Assembly (NCBI GenBank): GCA_037447655.1
Contig: JBBHKE010000295.1
Coordinates: forward strand, 5,001-69,000
Origin: Zygnema cylindricum
Taxonomy: Eukaryota; Streptophyta; Zygnematophyceae; Zygnematales; Zygnemataceae
Length of the DNA stretch: 64,000 bases
Reading direction: 5' to 3'
Shown piece after piece: positions 31,801 through 42,678 of this stretch. Numbering within the stretch: position 1 is the first letter of the stretch; the number at the start of each line of letters is the position of its first letter. Below the pieces are notes generated by a model. The model was not told where the DNA came from. It did no database searches and was given only the letters and a program-made list of their open reading frames with translations. The position numbers and the translations under genes are program-made.

Positions 31801-32839
31801 TGGCCAAAAGTTCTGTCCACATCTAAAAAATAAAAATCGCATAAGTACGGAAATACAGAATAAAAGGCCGGAAAAATTACGGATAAAATTACAAACTCAG
31901 ACATTTGGTACACAAAAAATTTTCAAACGACAATAAAATAGAGTATGGCACAGTATTGAGGTTTTTTCAGCCGTCACTGTTTCAGAATCAAAACTTTAAA
32001 TAGTACGGACATATATTGTACCAGTAGTACGGAAATGTATTGTACCAATTGTATGGATGTGTATAGTACCAATTGTACGGAAATATATTGTACCAGTAGT
32101 ACGGAAATGTATTGTACCAATTGTATGGATGCGTATAGTACCAATTGTACGGAAATAGATTATACCAGTAGTACGGAAACAAATAGTATCAATATAGACC
32201 TAATAGCACATAAAGATATAGTACCAATAGTACAGAAATGAATAGTACAAATACTTACGAGATCGCAATATCGATACTGATAAATCACGATAACTGGTTA
32301 TATATTAAATATCGGTCCAAAATATTGATTATCAAGACCCTTCAAGGACATACATATTAATTCTCGGCAGATCCTGTTCGATTTAAAACTCTAATAAAAC
32401 CTGGATAAAACTCACCCTTTTTACCAAAAAAAAAAAAAAAACAAAAAAAAAAACCTTTTTGAACATACCTCGAAGTTGACCTTCGTCTCCCAGCCATCAA
32501 ACCTTAAACCCGAAGAAAACCCTAAAACACCGTTAAATATCGTTTTTACCGATAAACATACCTTATAGTTGACCTTCTCCCCCCCTCACCAGCCACATAT
32601 TGTGATGTTAGGGTTTGCTCCGAAACATAATTTGGATGATGTGAAAAAACCTTCTCTTGATAACTCTCATACGAATTTCCAATCCAGTATTCGTGCTCTC
32701 CCATGTTGGGAAGAGAGAGAGAGGATTGTGGAGGAGGCCCTCCTATCTCTCCTCCTCCCCCTCCTCCTCCCCCTTCTCCCAAAATACCTCGTCCCAATAT
32801 ACCTCCGATTTGATGGTGGTCAGACATTTGCCCCTTTAC
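28886..32839 (-). CDS. RanBP2-type zinc-finger protein, 5' incomplete (six exons)
   Basis: Exons (minus strand, in order): 32562-32839, 32469-32502, 31737-31822, 29850-30603, 29440-29564, 28886-28976. All junction phases agree and give about 455 codons with TAA at 28886-28888. The last two exons join to form a full RanBP2-type finger: NWECEDCKNVNF from one and TNCFQCHKKRG from the other (W-x-C-x2-C, N, then C-x2-C). Such fingers usually bind single-stranded RNA or ubiquitin. Upstream is a helical region (NEGKRLAEQLVALFAAS, CLASAALWLQTMKARI), which I do not recognise. Then come FGLNGP/LNTP repeats, an Asn/His stretch and a Gly run. Exon 32562-32839 starts after a good acceptor (GCAG|GTAAAG), so more exons probably lie upstream. 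Two donor candidates near 32469 and 32562 are duplicates of each other, so the 5' part is less sure than the finger. Confidence 0.7.
28985..29290. repeat. Degenerate AACTGAACTG array in the last intron of the zinc-finger gene or its edge
   Basis: Loose repeats of AAACTGAACTG(A/G)AT every 15-35 bp, beginning directly at the acceptor of the last exon (28976) and running to about 29290. The complementary motif (CAGTTCAGTT) forms a second array at 37685-37960 near the Nup188 block. Confidence 0.6.
30775..31195 (-). repeat. Partial copies of the 5' edge of a zinc-finger gene exon, with acceptor
   Basis: True exon 29850-30603 starts, on the plus-strand text, GCCACAAGTTGCTCGGCTAATCGTTTTCC ... CATTCACGGCACTGAAAAAA (about 30563-30610). 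Close copies lie at 30780-30832 (CCACAAATTGTTCGGCAAATCG ... GGCGCTGAAAAAA) and 30972-31032 (CTACAAGAAGTTTGGCCAATCG ... GCGGCACTGAAAAAA). A third, shorter one is near 31155-31180. Spacing is about 190-220 bp. Each copy includes the splice acceptor CAG and its T tract. Confidence 0.75.
31480..31705. repeat. CGATATTTATCGACTTTGC array
   Basis: About six units of 20 bp (CGATATTTATCAACTTTGC and variants) fill 31570-31690, each with a self-complementary CGATAAATATCG-like core. GATATATCATGATATCGGCA precedes them. It lies in the intron between exons 31737-31822 and 29850-30603. The TATCG motif also crowds the ends of the hAT element at 43289-44175. Confidence 0.65.
31995..32260. repeat. 24-bp tandem array with 72-bp higher-order repeat
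   Basis: GTACC recurs at 32018, 32042, 32066, 32090 and onward, an exact 24-bp period. Three unit types alternate (GTACCAGTAGTACGGAAATG, GTACCAATTGTATGGATGTG, GTACCAATTGTACGGAAATA), so the array repeats every 72 bp for about three rounds before decaying after 32190. It is open in frames on both strands as 8-residue repeats (YCTNCMDV ...). I treat this as chance, because 24 is a multiple of three and the gene's introns cover it. Confidence 0.85.
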
Positions 32840-32856
32840 CTGCATTGAGGCATATT

Positions 32857-33620
32857 TACCTATATTGTTAAACCTTATACGGGGACCTAATATCGTAATT
32901 AGTGTGGATTTCTGTTATATTTACTTATATCGTTAAACCTTATACATAATTAATGTGTATTTCTGTTGTATTTACGACATCGTTAAACCTTATACGGTGA
33001 TCTAATATCGCGATTACTGTGGAGTCCTATTATACTTACCTGTATTATTGTCAATTGGTGTGGATTTCTGCTATATTGTTAAACCTGATATGGTGACATA
33101 ATATCGTAATTATTGTGGATTTCTATTATATTCACCGATCAAGTTAAACCTTTTATGACCATTATTAGAGTGGATTTCTGTTATATTTGAGTAAATGTTT
33201 AGCCATACAGTAAGCCTTATTAGAGGGTAATCCTGTTATATGTACCTATATTCTTCAGCTTTTTGTTAAATTGACCTATACTGTCAATTGTTTCGACCCT
33301 TGAAATGTAATTATATTATTACAAGTGTGGGTTTCTGCTATATTTACCAATATGGTTAAACCTTACGATGATTTCCTACAATAATTAGTGTGGATTTTTT
33401 GTTATATTGACCTTTGAAATGCAAATTTCTGTTGGATTCACTCATATAGTTTAATGTGATATAACACCATGATTAGTGGAGTTTTGTTATATTGACCTAT
33501 ATCGTTAGTTACATCTCTGATGATGTTCTGATACCATAATTAATGTGGGTTTTAGTTATATTTACGGACATTGTTAACTGTCTCGGCCCTGAGGGTTATA
33601 CAATAATATTTTAGTGTGGG
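32857..33620. repeat. Degenerate 60-90 bp tandem repeat upstream of a zinc-finger gene exon
   Basis: About ten units of the form TTATATTTACCTATATTGTTAAACCTTATACGG ... TAATTAGTGTGGATTTCTG. The first unit overlaps the T tract and intron edge next to the acceptor of exon 32562-32839. No gene is seen in 33000-34100. A GGGAGGGAGG block sits at 33684-33748. Confidence 0.65.
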
Positions 33621-34135
33621 AATTGGCTTGATTTATCTATATTGTATATAGAGAAGGTAAAGGATAGAAATGATAGGATCAGGAGGGGGAGGGAGGAGGG
33701 AGGGAGATGAGGGGGAGGGAGGGGTGGGGGGAGGGAGGGGGGGAAGTAAAGTACATGATATCTTTCAAAACTGATTTGTATGATTACCTTACAATGATGC
33801 GGTATAAATTTCTTCTTCGAAACAAAAACAGTATAGAAAGTCATTCTTTCTGCAAGTGATGAAACGTTTCACCACTACATCATTCACTAAAATTAGTGTG
33901 ATCCACATTCTTTATGAACAATGCCATGCAATTGGTTTTTTGAGGTAAATTAGTTGAATTTTTCATACTACAAAACATGAGTGCGTGTGAACTGCATTTG
34001 TCCAGGAGAATTTACACCAATTATCATTCGTAACAAATTCCAACACTTGCTCGGAAAATCCCGTACTAATAATGGTGAACAGTGTACTTAATAGTATTTG
34101 TTCTGTTTTGTTAACTTTTTGTCTTTTTGGTTAAG

Positions 34136-34243
34136 ATCATGGTGGACCACAGTCAACACATGCAGCGAGCATATGAGGGGGGTGCCTTTGACTACCTCCA
34201 CTCCATCTTATGCGACCAATCTCTGCTAGAAGACGAGGTAATT

Positions 34244-34298
<55 letters not shown>

Positions 34299-36998
34299 CT
34301 CTCTCACTCTTTAGCCCTCTTGCGTCGGTCACTGTGTCGATGGCTTCATGGCCATGAAAGACACTCAGGAGTACATATTTCTTCTCTTTTCTCTTTCCCT
34401 CTCTTGCTCTGTTTCTCTCTTTTCTCCATCTTTGTGTCAGAATTTTTGGTTACCTTGTTTATTGTACCTGACATTGGTAATGCCTTTACTTTTCCCATTT
34501 CTTCTTTTTCCCTCGATGCTGATTTTATCTTGAATCTTATTTCCTGCAGCTGAATAATGCTGTCATTTACTCCATTCTTTTGTTTGTTCTTTGTTTTCTT
34601 TATCCATTTTGCGGAAAACAGACTAGAGTTGGGGGCTACAAAAGTGTTTTAAAATCCCTTATGGCGGGTCTTCTTGCGGCATACGATTTTGTTGGACAGG
34701 TATTTGCTCATTTTCTCTTTGCTCCCTTTCTTGTTCTGTAATTCTCATAATCTCTACGCTCTCTCTTTTTCTTTATGTTCTTTCTCCTCTTCATCAATGT
34801 ATTGCCTATGATGACAATAACAGTTTTCACTGGTTGTCTCAACTTCGTTAGGTTTCTTCTCTTTCTCCTTTTTTTTTGTGCCCATGATATCAGATGGAGG
34901 CTGAAGGTCTCCTGAGACTAGTCACCATTTTGAGTGAAATTTTTCGCGGTCAGGTGAGACTAATTGAATATATGTGATTCACTCAGATAGGAAATATATC
35001 CCTCCCTCTCTTCCGCCCTCTCCCTTCCTCTCCTCTCCCCTCTCCTCTCCCTCTCCTCGTTTTCTCCCTGTTTCTCCCTCCCTTTCTCTCGTTTTCCCTT
35101 TCTTCCTCTCCCTCTCTCTCTCCCTCTCTTGTCTCTCTTTTGTCCTTTCTCACAATGCTGTTGTTCACCCTATTTTATTGACTTGTCACAATAATATGGA
35201 GATTATGCTATAATAGATTCTACCACGTATGTCATTTAATAGAGAATAGCTAGTTACTAAATTCCTGTTTTTTTTTAGTCAAACATAGACGGAAAATCTA
35301 AAAACCTACGATGGTTATTTTTTTCAGAATAATTAAAGTCTAATATACCTTGAAAATAGCCTAAGAAACTCCACATAGATTTGGGTTTTTTGAAATCAAA
35401 TAGCCTGGGATACGTTTTATGTCACACATGTGTTTCGATTTGTGTATTAAGTTAAGATGAACATTTTGTTGTGAATTTCAGTTGAATCTGGTGAACTTGA
35501 GACTTTTATTTGATTTTTTTGCAATCAAATGTCTTAAGCATGTTGCCGAAATAGAATGAGTTCTTCTTCAAATACATTTGAGCTCATAGCAATTATGAGC
35601 CTTTGGCCAAGGATTAGATATTTGAAAAACTAAAAGAAAAATGACATTGTTTCTGGTGAATATTTAATAATTTTTTTAGTCAAGGTTCACAATGAATCTC
35701 TCCTGTGGTTGCATAGATTCCGAGAAACATGGTCCTAATAAGTAACGTTCAAAAAAAATTTTGAAAGCAAAATCAAATTTCAAAAATCAAACATCTTAGG
35801 CAAAACCCAAGACCCAAGAATAGTTTTCTTTTATCAAAGTTAGTACTTATCTATTTGAGGTAGAATGTTCCCATTTTTTTTTTTTTTTCAGGAGGTTTTA
35901 TGCTCAGAACTTTGGGATCGAGAAATTGCTCTCGATGATCCCATCCGAAACCTGCTTTCTACTTTACGAGATCAATTCCCCTTTTGTACTATTCCACTAA
36001 TTCGTCTTTTAGCCTCAATTTGTGAAGGCTCGTGGCCAACAGAGTGTGTGTAAGTTTCTGTTCATCATTCCCAAGAAAAAAAAAGTAGAAGAAAAAGAAA
36101 AGTACACGGTTATTAAAAAAGAAGAAAAGAGAAAAAGAAAAAGAAATGGGTTAACATGTAAGCTTTGGTCCATCTTTAAACGGAAAAGGGAACTAGAAAG
36201 TACTCAGCGAGATCTAATTGACTAGCAAAATCTTCACGTACCTTAAGCTGTATAAGCACATTTAAGAATCTAAAGTTACAAACTTAAAGAATACACAATC
36301 TTTAAGCTTACAAAATTTTGAGTTCACAAGCTTCTACTCTTACAAATGTTTTGGTCTACAAACTTTTAATGTCTTACAACATTTTTTTCCATCTTACAAT
36401 TTTTTAACTTTGCACAATTATTTTTTTTAGGCGCACTATTTACTTCAAGCTTCTAGTTCAAGCTTGATGTTGTGAGATCAAGTGGTGCATTATTTCACGT
36501 TTTGTATTAAGTATAATTTTATGACTTTGCCATAAAGTTATGATAAAAGACCATACAAATAAGTAAAATACATAATAAACTCATATAAGGTTGTCCGTTA
36601 TGAAAATCACGGTCCACTTCTGATGCCAGCTCTTGGAAGCCTTTTTATTTTCTTTTCTTTTATTTTTTTATTCATTTTTCTCTTATTTTTACTTTTGCAA
36701 CTGATGTTCATTCTTCACTATAATTCCTCCCACTTTCAGATGTCCCCTTATATTTTTTCATTGTTGTTGTTGTTTTTATGTTTTTTTTAGTTACGATTTC
36801 CTGTACAAAAACGTCAACATTACCACTCCATACAGAAATACTCTTTTGCCTCCGAATAATTCTTTAGTTTCTTTTCCTACAATTCGATCTTCTTCCGTGT
36901 TTCAAATACCGGATTCTCCCGGGCTTTATATACCATTAGGGACGACTGGGAAAGTTATTCGAGTTTTGGACCAATATCAAGTTTTGGTTCAATGGGAT
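34136..36998 (+). CDS. NUP188: Nup188-like nucleoporin, internal five-exon block
   Basis: Nup188 is a large scaffold protein of the inner ring of the nuclear pore. Exons: 34136-34237, 34622-34699, 34894-34953, 35892-36049, 36791-36998. All phases agree and give 202 codons with no stop. Recognised segments, by comparison with plant Nup188 around residues 330-560: MQRAYEGGAFDYLHSIL, LLRLVTILSEIFRGQ, SELWDREIALDDPIRNLL, FPFCTIPLIRLLASICEGSW, YDFLYKNVN and GTTGKVIRVLDQYQVLVQWD. The last is the SH3-like insert. The first exon has an acceptor and the last a good donor (GAT|GTGAGT), yet about 330 upstream and more than 1000 downstream residues are absent. The flanks hold opposite-strand genes. It is either a captured gene fragment, part of a gene with giant introns enclosing others, or an assembly artefact. 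Confidence 0.8.
34246..34315. repeat. (CT)n microsatellite in the Nup188 block
   Basis: About 24 CT dinucleotides directly after the donor of exon 34136-34237. A second C/T-rich stretch (CTCTCCCTCTCC) lies at 34998-35130, in the intron after exon 34894-34953. Confidence 0.85.
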
Positions 36999-37182
36999 GT
37001 GAGTGCTGGAAAGAAAACACAAAAAGGGGAGAGAAAATGAGAATTCTATCCTATAGATAATATATATATATCTATTTTCTGAAGTGAGACTTTTCTTTTT
37101 TGTGGGATAGTCTTTTCTTCGTCCCAGAGCTTTTTTGGGATGGTTTTTGTCCTTAGTTTTTGTATGTTTTTCGGGGTAAGGC

Positions 37183-37213
<31 letters not shown>

Positions 37214-39095
37214 ATTTTTTATTAACAGTTTTTTATTGACAGATTTGTTTTTAACAGTTTTTTGAAGGAAGAGTTTAGAAATAAGGAGCTTTACTTCATA
37301 AGAGGAACTCAATTAAAGTTTTTTTTTTTGCCCACATTTAACCCTTTTCGTCTCTTGCACAAACAGAACAAAAAAATAAATGAATGAAGAAAGATTTAAA
37401 CAACAATAAAAAAGAGAGGAGGAAGCATTATATACTAGGAAGGGAAGATAAGAGTCAATAAGCAAAAAAACAGTACGGAAATGAGGGACTTCACATCTTG
37501 CACGGAAAAAGTAAAAGTCAAAAGTCAAAGTTGAAGTGAATCCAGAAAGTTCCATGCGCCAACAGTTCGATTCGCTGTTTTATTGAACCGTAACTACAAT
37601 AGCATGTGCTCACGTGTGGAAATTCATAAGTTTTCAGCTTTTGGCGCTTTGCAGTTTGTAACTTTGGAGTTTTGTTTGGTACGGTAAAGTCCTTGACCTT
37701 CAGTTCAGTTTCGTCCAGTTTAGTTCATTGCAGTTCAGTTTACTTCAGCTTAGTTCTACTCTGTTACTATAGGTCAGTTTAATGCAGTTCAGTTCATTTC
37801 AGCTCAGTTTTTCTCCCTTCAGTCCAGTTTTGTCCGGTTCAGCTTTCTTTCCTATTTCAGTTTTGTTCGGTCAGTTCGATTTTAAAATATTCGATTCTTA
37901 TTGGCTGCCTTGTTTTGTTCAGTTCAGTTTGACTCAGCTCGGCTCTGATTGGTTTCGATCTATCTTGCTGCTGATTGGTCTAAAAAATTTGGGTTTTTTA
38001 AATATCCTGTTTAAAAAGCCATTCTTAAGCCCCATTTTCTGCTCTAGTTTTAGATAATTTGATTGGCGCTTGCAAGGGGAAATAACCTTACCGTCAAAGA
38101 GATTGAGCTAGTAAAAGGTTTTAAGATATTGTTAGTAGTTAAATGGGGATTTAAATGTAATTAGTGGTCACTTTGTTCAATAGCTAACAGTTTATTTGTT
38201 TTACATTTTGGAATCATAAAACAATCTGGCAGAATCATGATAAGATGACAACTTTTATGTAACAACTATTTAATTTCTAAAATTCAATGATTTTCACTTC
38301 TTTCCTGTTCTTGGCAGATATTGAATAGATAATAAATAATTTTTGGACGTGTAACAAGACGAAAACTGATGTTTTATTGTTTCATATGCCATATAGTCCC
38401 CTGCCGAACATGTGAAACAAATTGTGGTTTTAACATTACCAATTATGCTCTTACTGTATAATCTCCCTGTACCAAATTCTTCCAACAAATATAGTGACTA
38501 TGGTTCAAACGGAACGGGCTACTGACTGGTTGCGTAAATCTACTTTCTGGCTATGAATCAGCAGAAAATATCAACCAAACATTAACATCTTGAGAACCCG
38601 TTAAGCATGTAAAACTCGAAAGACAGTCGTCGAACTCATGTCTGACAATCAAAATTCAAATCAACATTAATTCGTGGTTTAAATATTCCACAAAACCAAT
38701 AAACAATGGCATTTTTGGATACCATTCATCCAAGGGGAAATCATAACTGAAACAGTTACAGTTGCCACAACTGAACAGTTGCAAGGAACTTGATTTCATT
38801 ACACTTATTTGTGCTGTCAATCATATAAATAAAGAGAAAAATTTTACATTTTTCAAAACTTTGACACGAATTCTCGCTAAAAAATGTTTGTCAAAACTTG
38901 ACATGAATCTTCAGTACAAAAGCCATCAAGTTTCTATTAACTATACACGAATTGCCGAGAGTGCCTCTAGCCGAAACTTGAAAATTGGCCGAAACACAAA
39001 AAACAATCTAAGAAAAAAAGCTTGAGATTCCGAAAATTCAATACTGGTATAAACAATTCCAGAAGTTAATCAACAAATGCTCATTTTTGCTAGAG
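36999..39095. other. Non-coding DNA between the Nup188 block and the fibrillin gene
   Basis: Holds a T run (37182-37210), a loose CAGTTCAGTT array (37685-37960) and AT-rich sequence. I searched it for the next Nup188 exon (the helix after the SH3-like insert) and saw no candidate on the + strand. The 3' end of the fibrillin gene lies at its right edge. Confidence 0.5.
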
Positions 39096-42000
39096 TTACT
39101 CGATTACATAAGTTGGGTCCACCATGGTCAAGACAAAAAGGTTCCCTCGGTTTCCACGAGCGATCCTGTTGGGCCAACACAACAAAATAGTGATAAGCCC
39201 ATATGAGAAAATCAATGGAAAACTTCCTCAGAAAACCAGCGAGAAAATTGAAAAACGCGCAAAAAACGCAGATAAACAGAAGATTACTCTCATTCACGAA
39301 ATTTTGGTCACGTTTTCGTCATCTTTATGCTTCTTCACGATCAAAACATGATCAAGACATGACCAATTTGTGACCAAGACATGACCAAAAAAATGTAAGT
39401 GAGAATATGCCTTAATGTCATTGGAGTCCCGTTGACAGCACAGTGGTCAAGGGACAAAGTATTCAGTATCATCACATTTACAGTTGCTAGTAGAAAAAAT
39501 TTCATTTTTTTTGACAGCTTTTTAATGAAGGGAAAAAAGAACTGTCACACCCCAAGGACTGCCCCTATTAGGCCACTTTCGGGTCATTTCATGACCGATT
39601 TCGATGATTGAACAAATTCTGAGCGTCAAGATCATAATCCTATGGCCATAAGCCGCCCAATCATTGAAAACGGGTCATGAAATGACTCGAAACTCGCCCC
39701 ATGGGCTTCAGCCCTAAGAGTCATGGATTCTCTGTTGGAGCACAGCCACAATGCTGCTTTTAATGAACTTTTTATGTGGTAACTGCAAGAGCAAAAGTTA
39801 CAAGCACATTAATAATAAATGTGAATTATTCAGGGTCAAACTTTCAATTCTTTTGATCAGGCAATCCAGATGCCTCGGTCTCCATCACAAAGCCAAAAAA
39901 AGAAAAAAAAAAAACATAAAATGTACCTCATCTCATCATCAAGGTAAGTAATCTCGAGATCACCTCGAGCGTTCTCTGGTGATTTCACGGTAATCTGTAA
40001 TTCAAACAATGACAAAACGTAAGCTTAATCACCCAAAATGATTAGTTCATAAATAATTTGATGAAGGTTTACTTGTCTAGGAATAAGGACATTTTTTTGT
40101 AGAAATGAACAAACATAAAGCTAATCTAGAGGAACTCAACCGTAAGAATGACTGCAAAAGTTTTTTTTTCATTTCTTTTTCCGCTAAGAATTTCTGCAGC
40201 CAACTTGCAGCCACATGCTAACAAGGTTTAAAAAGGTTTAGCAAATGTCCAGTGAGAATTTAATGAATGAGTGGAATTGCTAAAATACAAAATGTGAGGG
40301 AATAATGCTCACCAATCCAAAGATCTTAAAGAAGTCGAACTTCACATCCACCTTACTGGATGACAAGGGCGTTAAAGTGGCCCTCACCTGAAATGTTCGA
40401 CGAACCATTATTCAAAATCAGTAATCCACGCATTTCTTCCTGATGATAGTGAAGAGAAACATCCAATCTTCCACAAAAATAAGCACCGAAGTGATTTTCT
40501 GACATTTACGATAGGATAAACATTCTTTTTTCTTTGTTTATGATAATGAACATAAAAGTCCCGATGACTCCTTGAACCACAAAATTCAGCAACAGAATCC
40601 ACATTTACAAAGTCAAAACAAACCTGATTATAAAGAGGCCATGTCTCAATGTTTTGTGCCTGTAGTGTGTTGGTATCAATACATTGATAGACAGGTCCCA
40701 TTCGCCGAATAAGTTTGGGAAGCTGAACGAGAAAAAAGCATAACTGTGTAAGTTCTCTACTAAATTAGCTTCCACACAAAATAAAACTGACTTTAATAAT
40801 GACTTACTCCAAAGATATTGATGCCAACGTAAGCTTTCAGCCCACCTCAACGCAAGGATTCAGATTTCCGAATCACTTACCAAAGCAACTTTTTAACCAA
40901 AAATATCAACCAGCATTTAGAATCTAACTATAAGCATCAAGAAACTTAGTTATCAAGAAACCAAGTAAACGAAGTTGACAAAAAACAAAGACAATGATAC
41001 ATGTTAGGAACTTCTTACATTCTTTCTCAAAATAGTTTGGGAAGTGGTATATTTCAGCTCCCACTTGCCATTGATCGAAGGCGATTTTAAAGGAGCCTTA
41101 GTTGGGTTGAGTGCCTCCAGCTTTTGAACCACCTGAATCAAATTTTGCAAGTCCAAAAAAAGTGTCAGATACACCATAGAAATCCAAACAACAGTGCCAA
41201 ATAAACCATACGAATTCAAATAAATTGTCAAATAGACTATAAAAATACAAATAAGCGTGTCAAAAAAACTATACAAATCCGGATAAAAGCATAAAATAAA
41301 CAATACAAATCCAGCAGATTATGCCAGTATATATCAGTTTTACATTTCGGTTTCCAACATCCGAAACAGTATAGTAATCAAAGTAAATAAAACGGAAGCT
41401 TGAAGAATCTGTGAAAAAATGAAGAAACTAGGAACATCACAAGCCTCTCAGGAACTCCAGGCTTTGACGAACAAGACATAAAAAATATGAAGGGCGAGAA
41501 TGAACCAAAGAAACCGAAACTTAAAAATTTTACCAAAAAAAATCAAGTTGCCCACAAAAAAACAGCAGTTTTTCACTTAAAAGCCTTTCTAGTCTGAAAA
41601 CTTTTCACTTCCGCAATTTAAAACAGCAAAAAAAAGCATTCCTCCATTTTGCAACAAATTTCATACTTGACAAACTTGTAACACTGTAAAAACCATTAAA
41701 ACAATAAAAATAAGATAACTTTTAAAAACAAGCAAATGTTTTTAAATCTGAAGGAAAAAGAAACAAAATATCAGATGTAAAGGCTATAGGACCTCTTCCA
41801 CGGCCTCCTCGTCTTCTGCTGTTGCAATGGATCCTCTATCTAAAGGTTTTATAACTTCAAAGAGGTCTGCTTTAAGCTCTTCTCTCTCCTTCTCCTTTGA
41901 TTCATTCGTCTTCTTTGGTCTTGTCAAAAAATCTAACAATCCGGCTTTTGCAACTCCAGGAGCATAACTATTGTGGCTATTCTGAAGCTGTACACCATTT

Positions 42001-42200
42001 TTGGCAAATGAAGCAGAAGAAAATGAAGTTGAAAAATATGAAGTTTGCAAATCACTTTTCTCAACTGCTGTCAATCTTGATGACAAAACTGCCTTCGTAG
42101 ACACATTGGATGACCTGTAATCTAAAGTTTTGCACGTTTGTGGTAGAGAAATGCAAGTAGACATAGGCGACAAAATAGCAGAGCAAGATGAGACAGCCAT
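39096..42200 (-). CDS. FBN4: PAP/fibrillin plastid lipid-associated protein, FBN4-like (six exons, complete)
   Basis: Fibrillins coat plastoglobules and carry hydrophobic molecules in plastids. FBN4 is linked in land plants to plastoquinone content of plastoglobules. Exons (minus strand): 41793-42200, 41019-41132, 40624-40722, 40313-40387, 39927-39994, 39096-39165. All phases agree; 277 residues. The first ~100 residues are Ser-rich with few acidic residues, as in a plastid transit peptide. Then come [95 protein letters not shown] and [17 protein letters not shown]. All are PAP-family landmarks, and the NIETWP and D-P-T-Y ending resembles FBN4/PAP6 most. The start is the only Met that leaves a transit peptide. 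The last exon is 761 bp from exon 5, and a nearer read-through gives a stop at once. Confidence 0.92.
39330..39395. repeat. ATGACCAA short tandem repeat in the fibrillin intron
   Basis: CATGATCAAGACATGACCAA and TTGTGACCAAGACATGACCAA repeat with a period of about 16-22 bp, in the intron between the last two fibrillin exons. Confidence 0.6.
39575..39697. repeat. Imperfect ~38-bp inverted repeat with palindromic arms
   Basis: GGTCATTTCATGACCGATTT ... GATGATTGAAC (about 39580-39612) faces CCAATCATTGAAAACGGGTC ... ATGAAATGACTCGAAAC (about 39657-39695). The arms pair over roughly 38 bases with a few mismatches. Each arm itself contains the palindrome-like GGTCATTTCATGACC. It may be a small foldback element inside the fibrillin intron. 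Confidence 0.65.
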
Positions 42201-42395
42201 GGTTTACAACTAGACTAACAACTTCTGGCAGGAAAGAGGAAAAAAAGGAAATATCAAAAACAGGAAAAAGAATAAAATCTAGAAAAATGTTTATAAAATG
42301 AAATATCTTATCGCACAAAGCTGTTCAAAAGATCCTCAATTTGAATGTTTGGCTACTGAAAAGGTAAAATATCTCCAAATTTTGTACAATTTAAG
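42201..42395. promoter_or_regulatory. Upstream region of the fibrillin gene, possibly shared
   Basis: 195 bp separate the fibrillin start codon from a possible + strand start at 42396. If both genes are real this is a divergent promoter. I see no clear TATA box or named element. Confidence 0.25.
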
Positions 42396-42543
42396 ATGGA
42401 GCAGTTTGCTGAGCTGGAGAGGAAAAGCATATATTTGCAAGAAGACGTACACAAAATACGGCTAACATGTTTTCTTAACCTTTTAAACTCATTTTTCCCC
42501 TGCAATATTGTCAGGTTGTAAATCCTACGGTTGCGATGGAATG
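42396..42543 (+). CDS. Tentative first two exons of an unknown gene
   Basis: The ATG at 42396 opens MEQFAELERKSIYLQED, ending at GAC|GTACAC (42446). A good acceptor (TTGTCAG, 42514) starts a second small exon, 42515-42543, that continues in phase (VVNPTVAME) to a strong donor TG|GTAAGT. I do not recognise the protein. No third exon is found before transposon DNA begins at about 42960, so a disrupted gene or chance are both possible. Confidence 0.2.
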
Positions 42544-42678
42544 GTAAGTCTTTTTTTTACCTCCGTATTGGCAGTTCTGCCAATAAGAAAATCGTACACG
42601 TGTGAAAGGAGAAAAAGCTGTTTTAAATGGCAGGAAAAACGAATAGGGATGATTTGGCACCTCGTGGCATGGCAATCA

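Noticed and set aside
32569-32871. + strand frame with Leu-rich run (SLLLPLLLPLL)
   Set aside because: It is the complement of the Gly run in exon 32562-32839 of the zinc-finger gene, whose splice phases agree.
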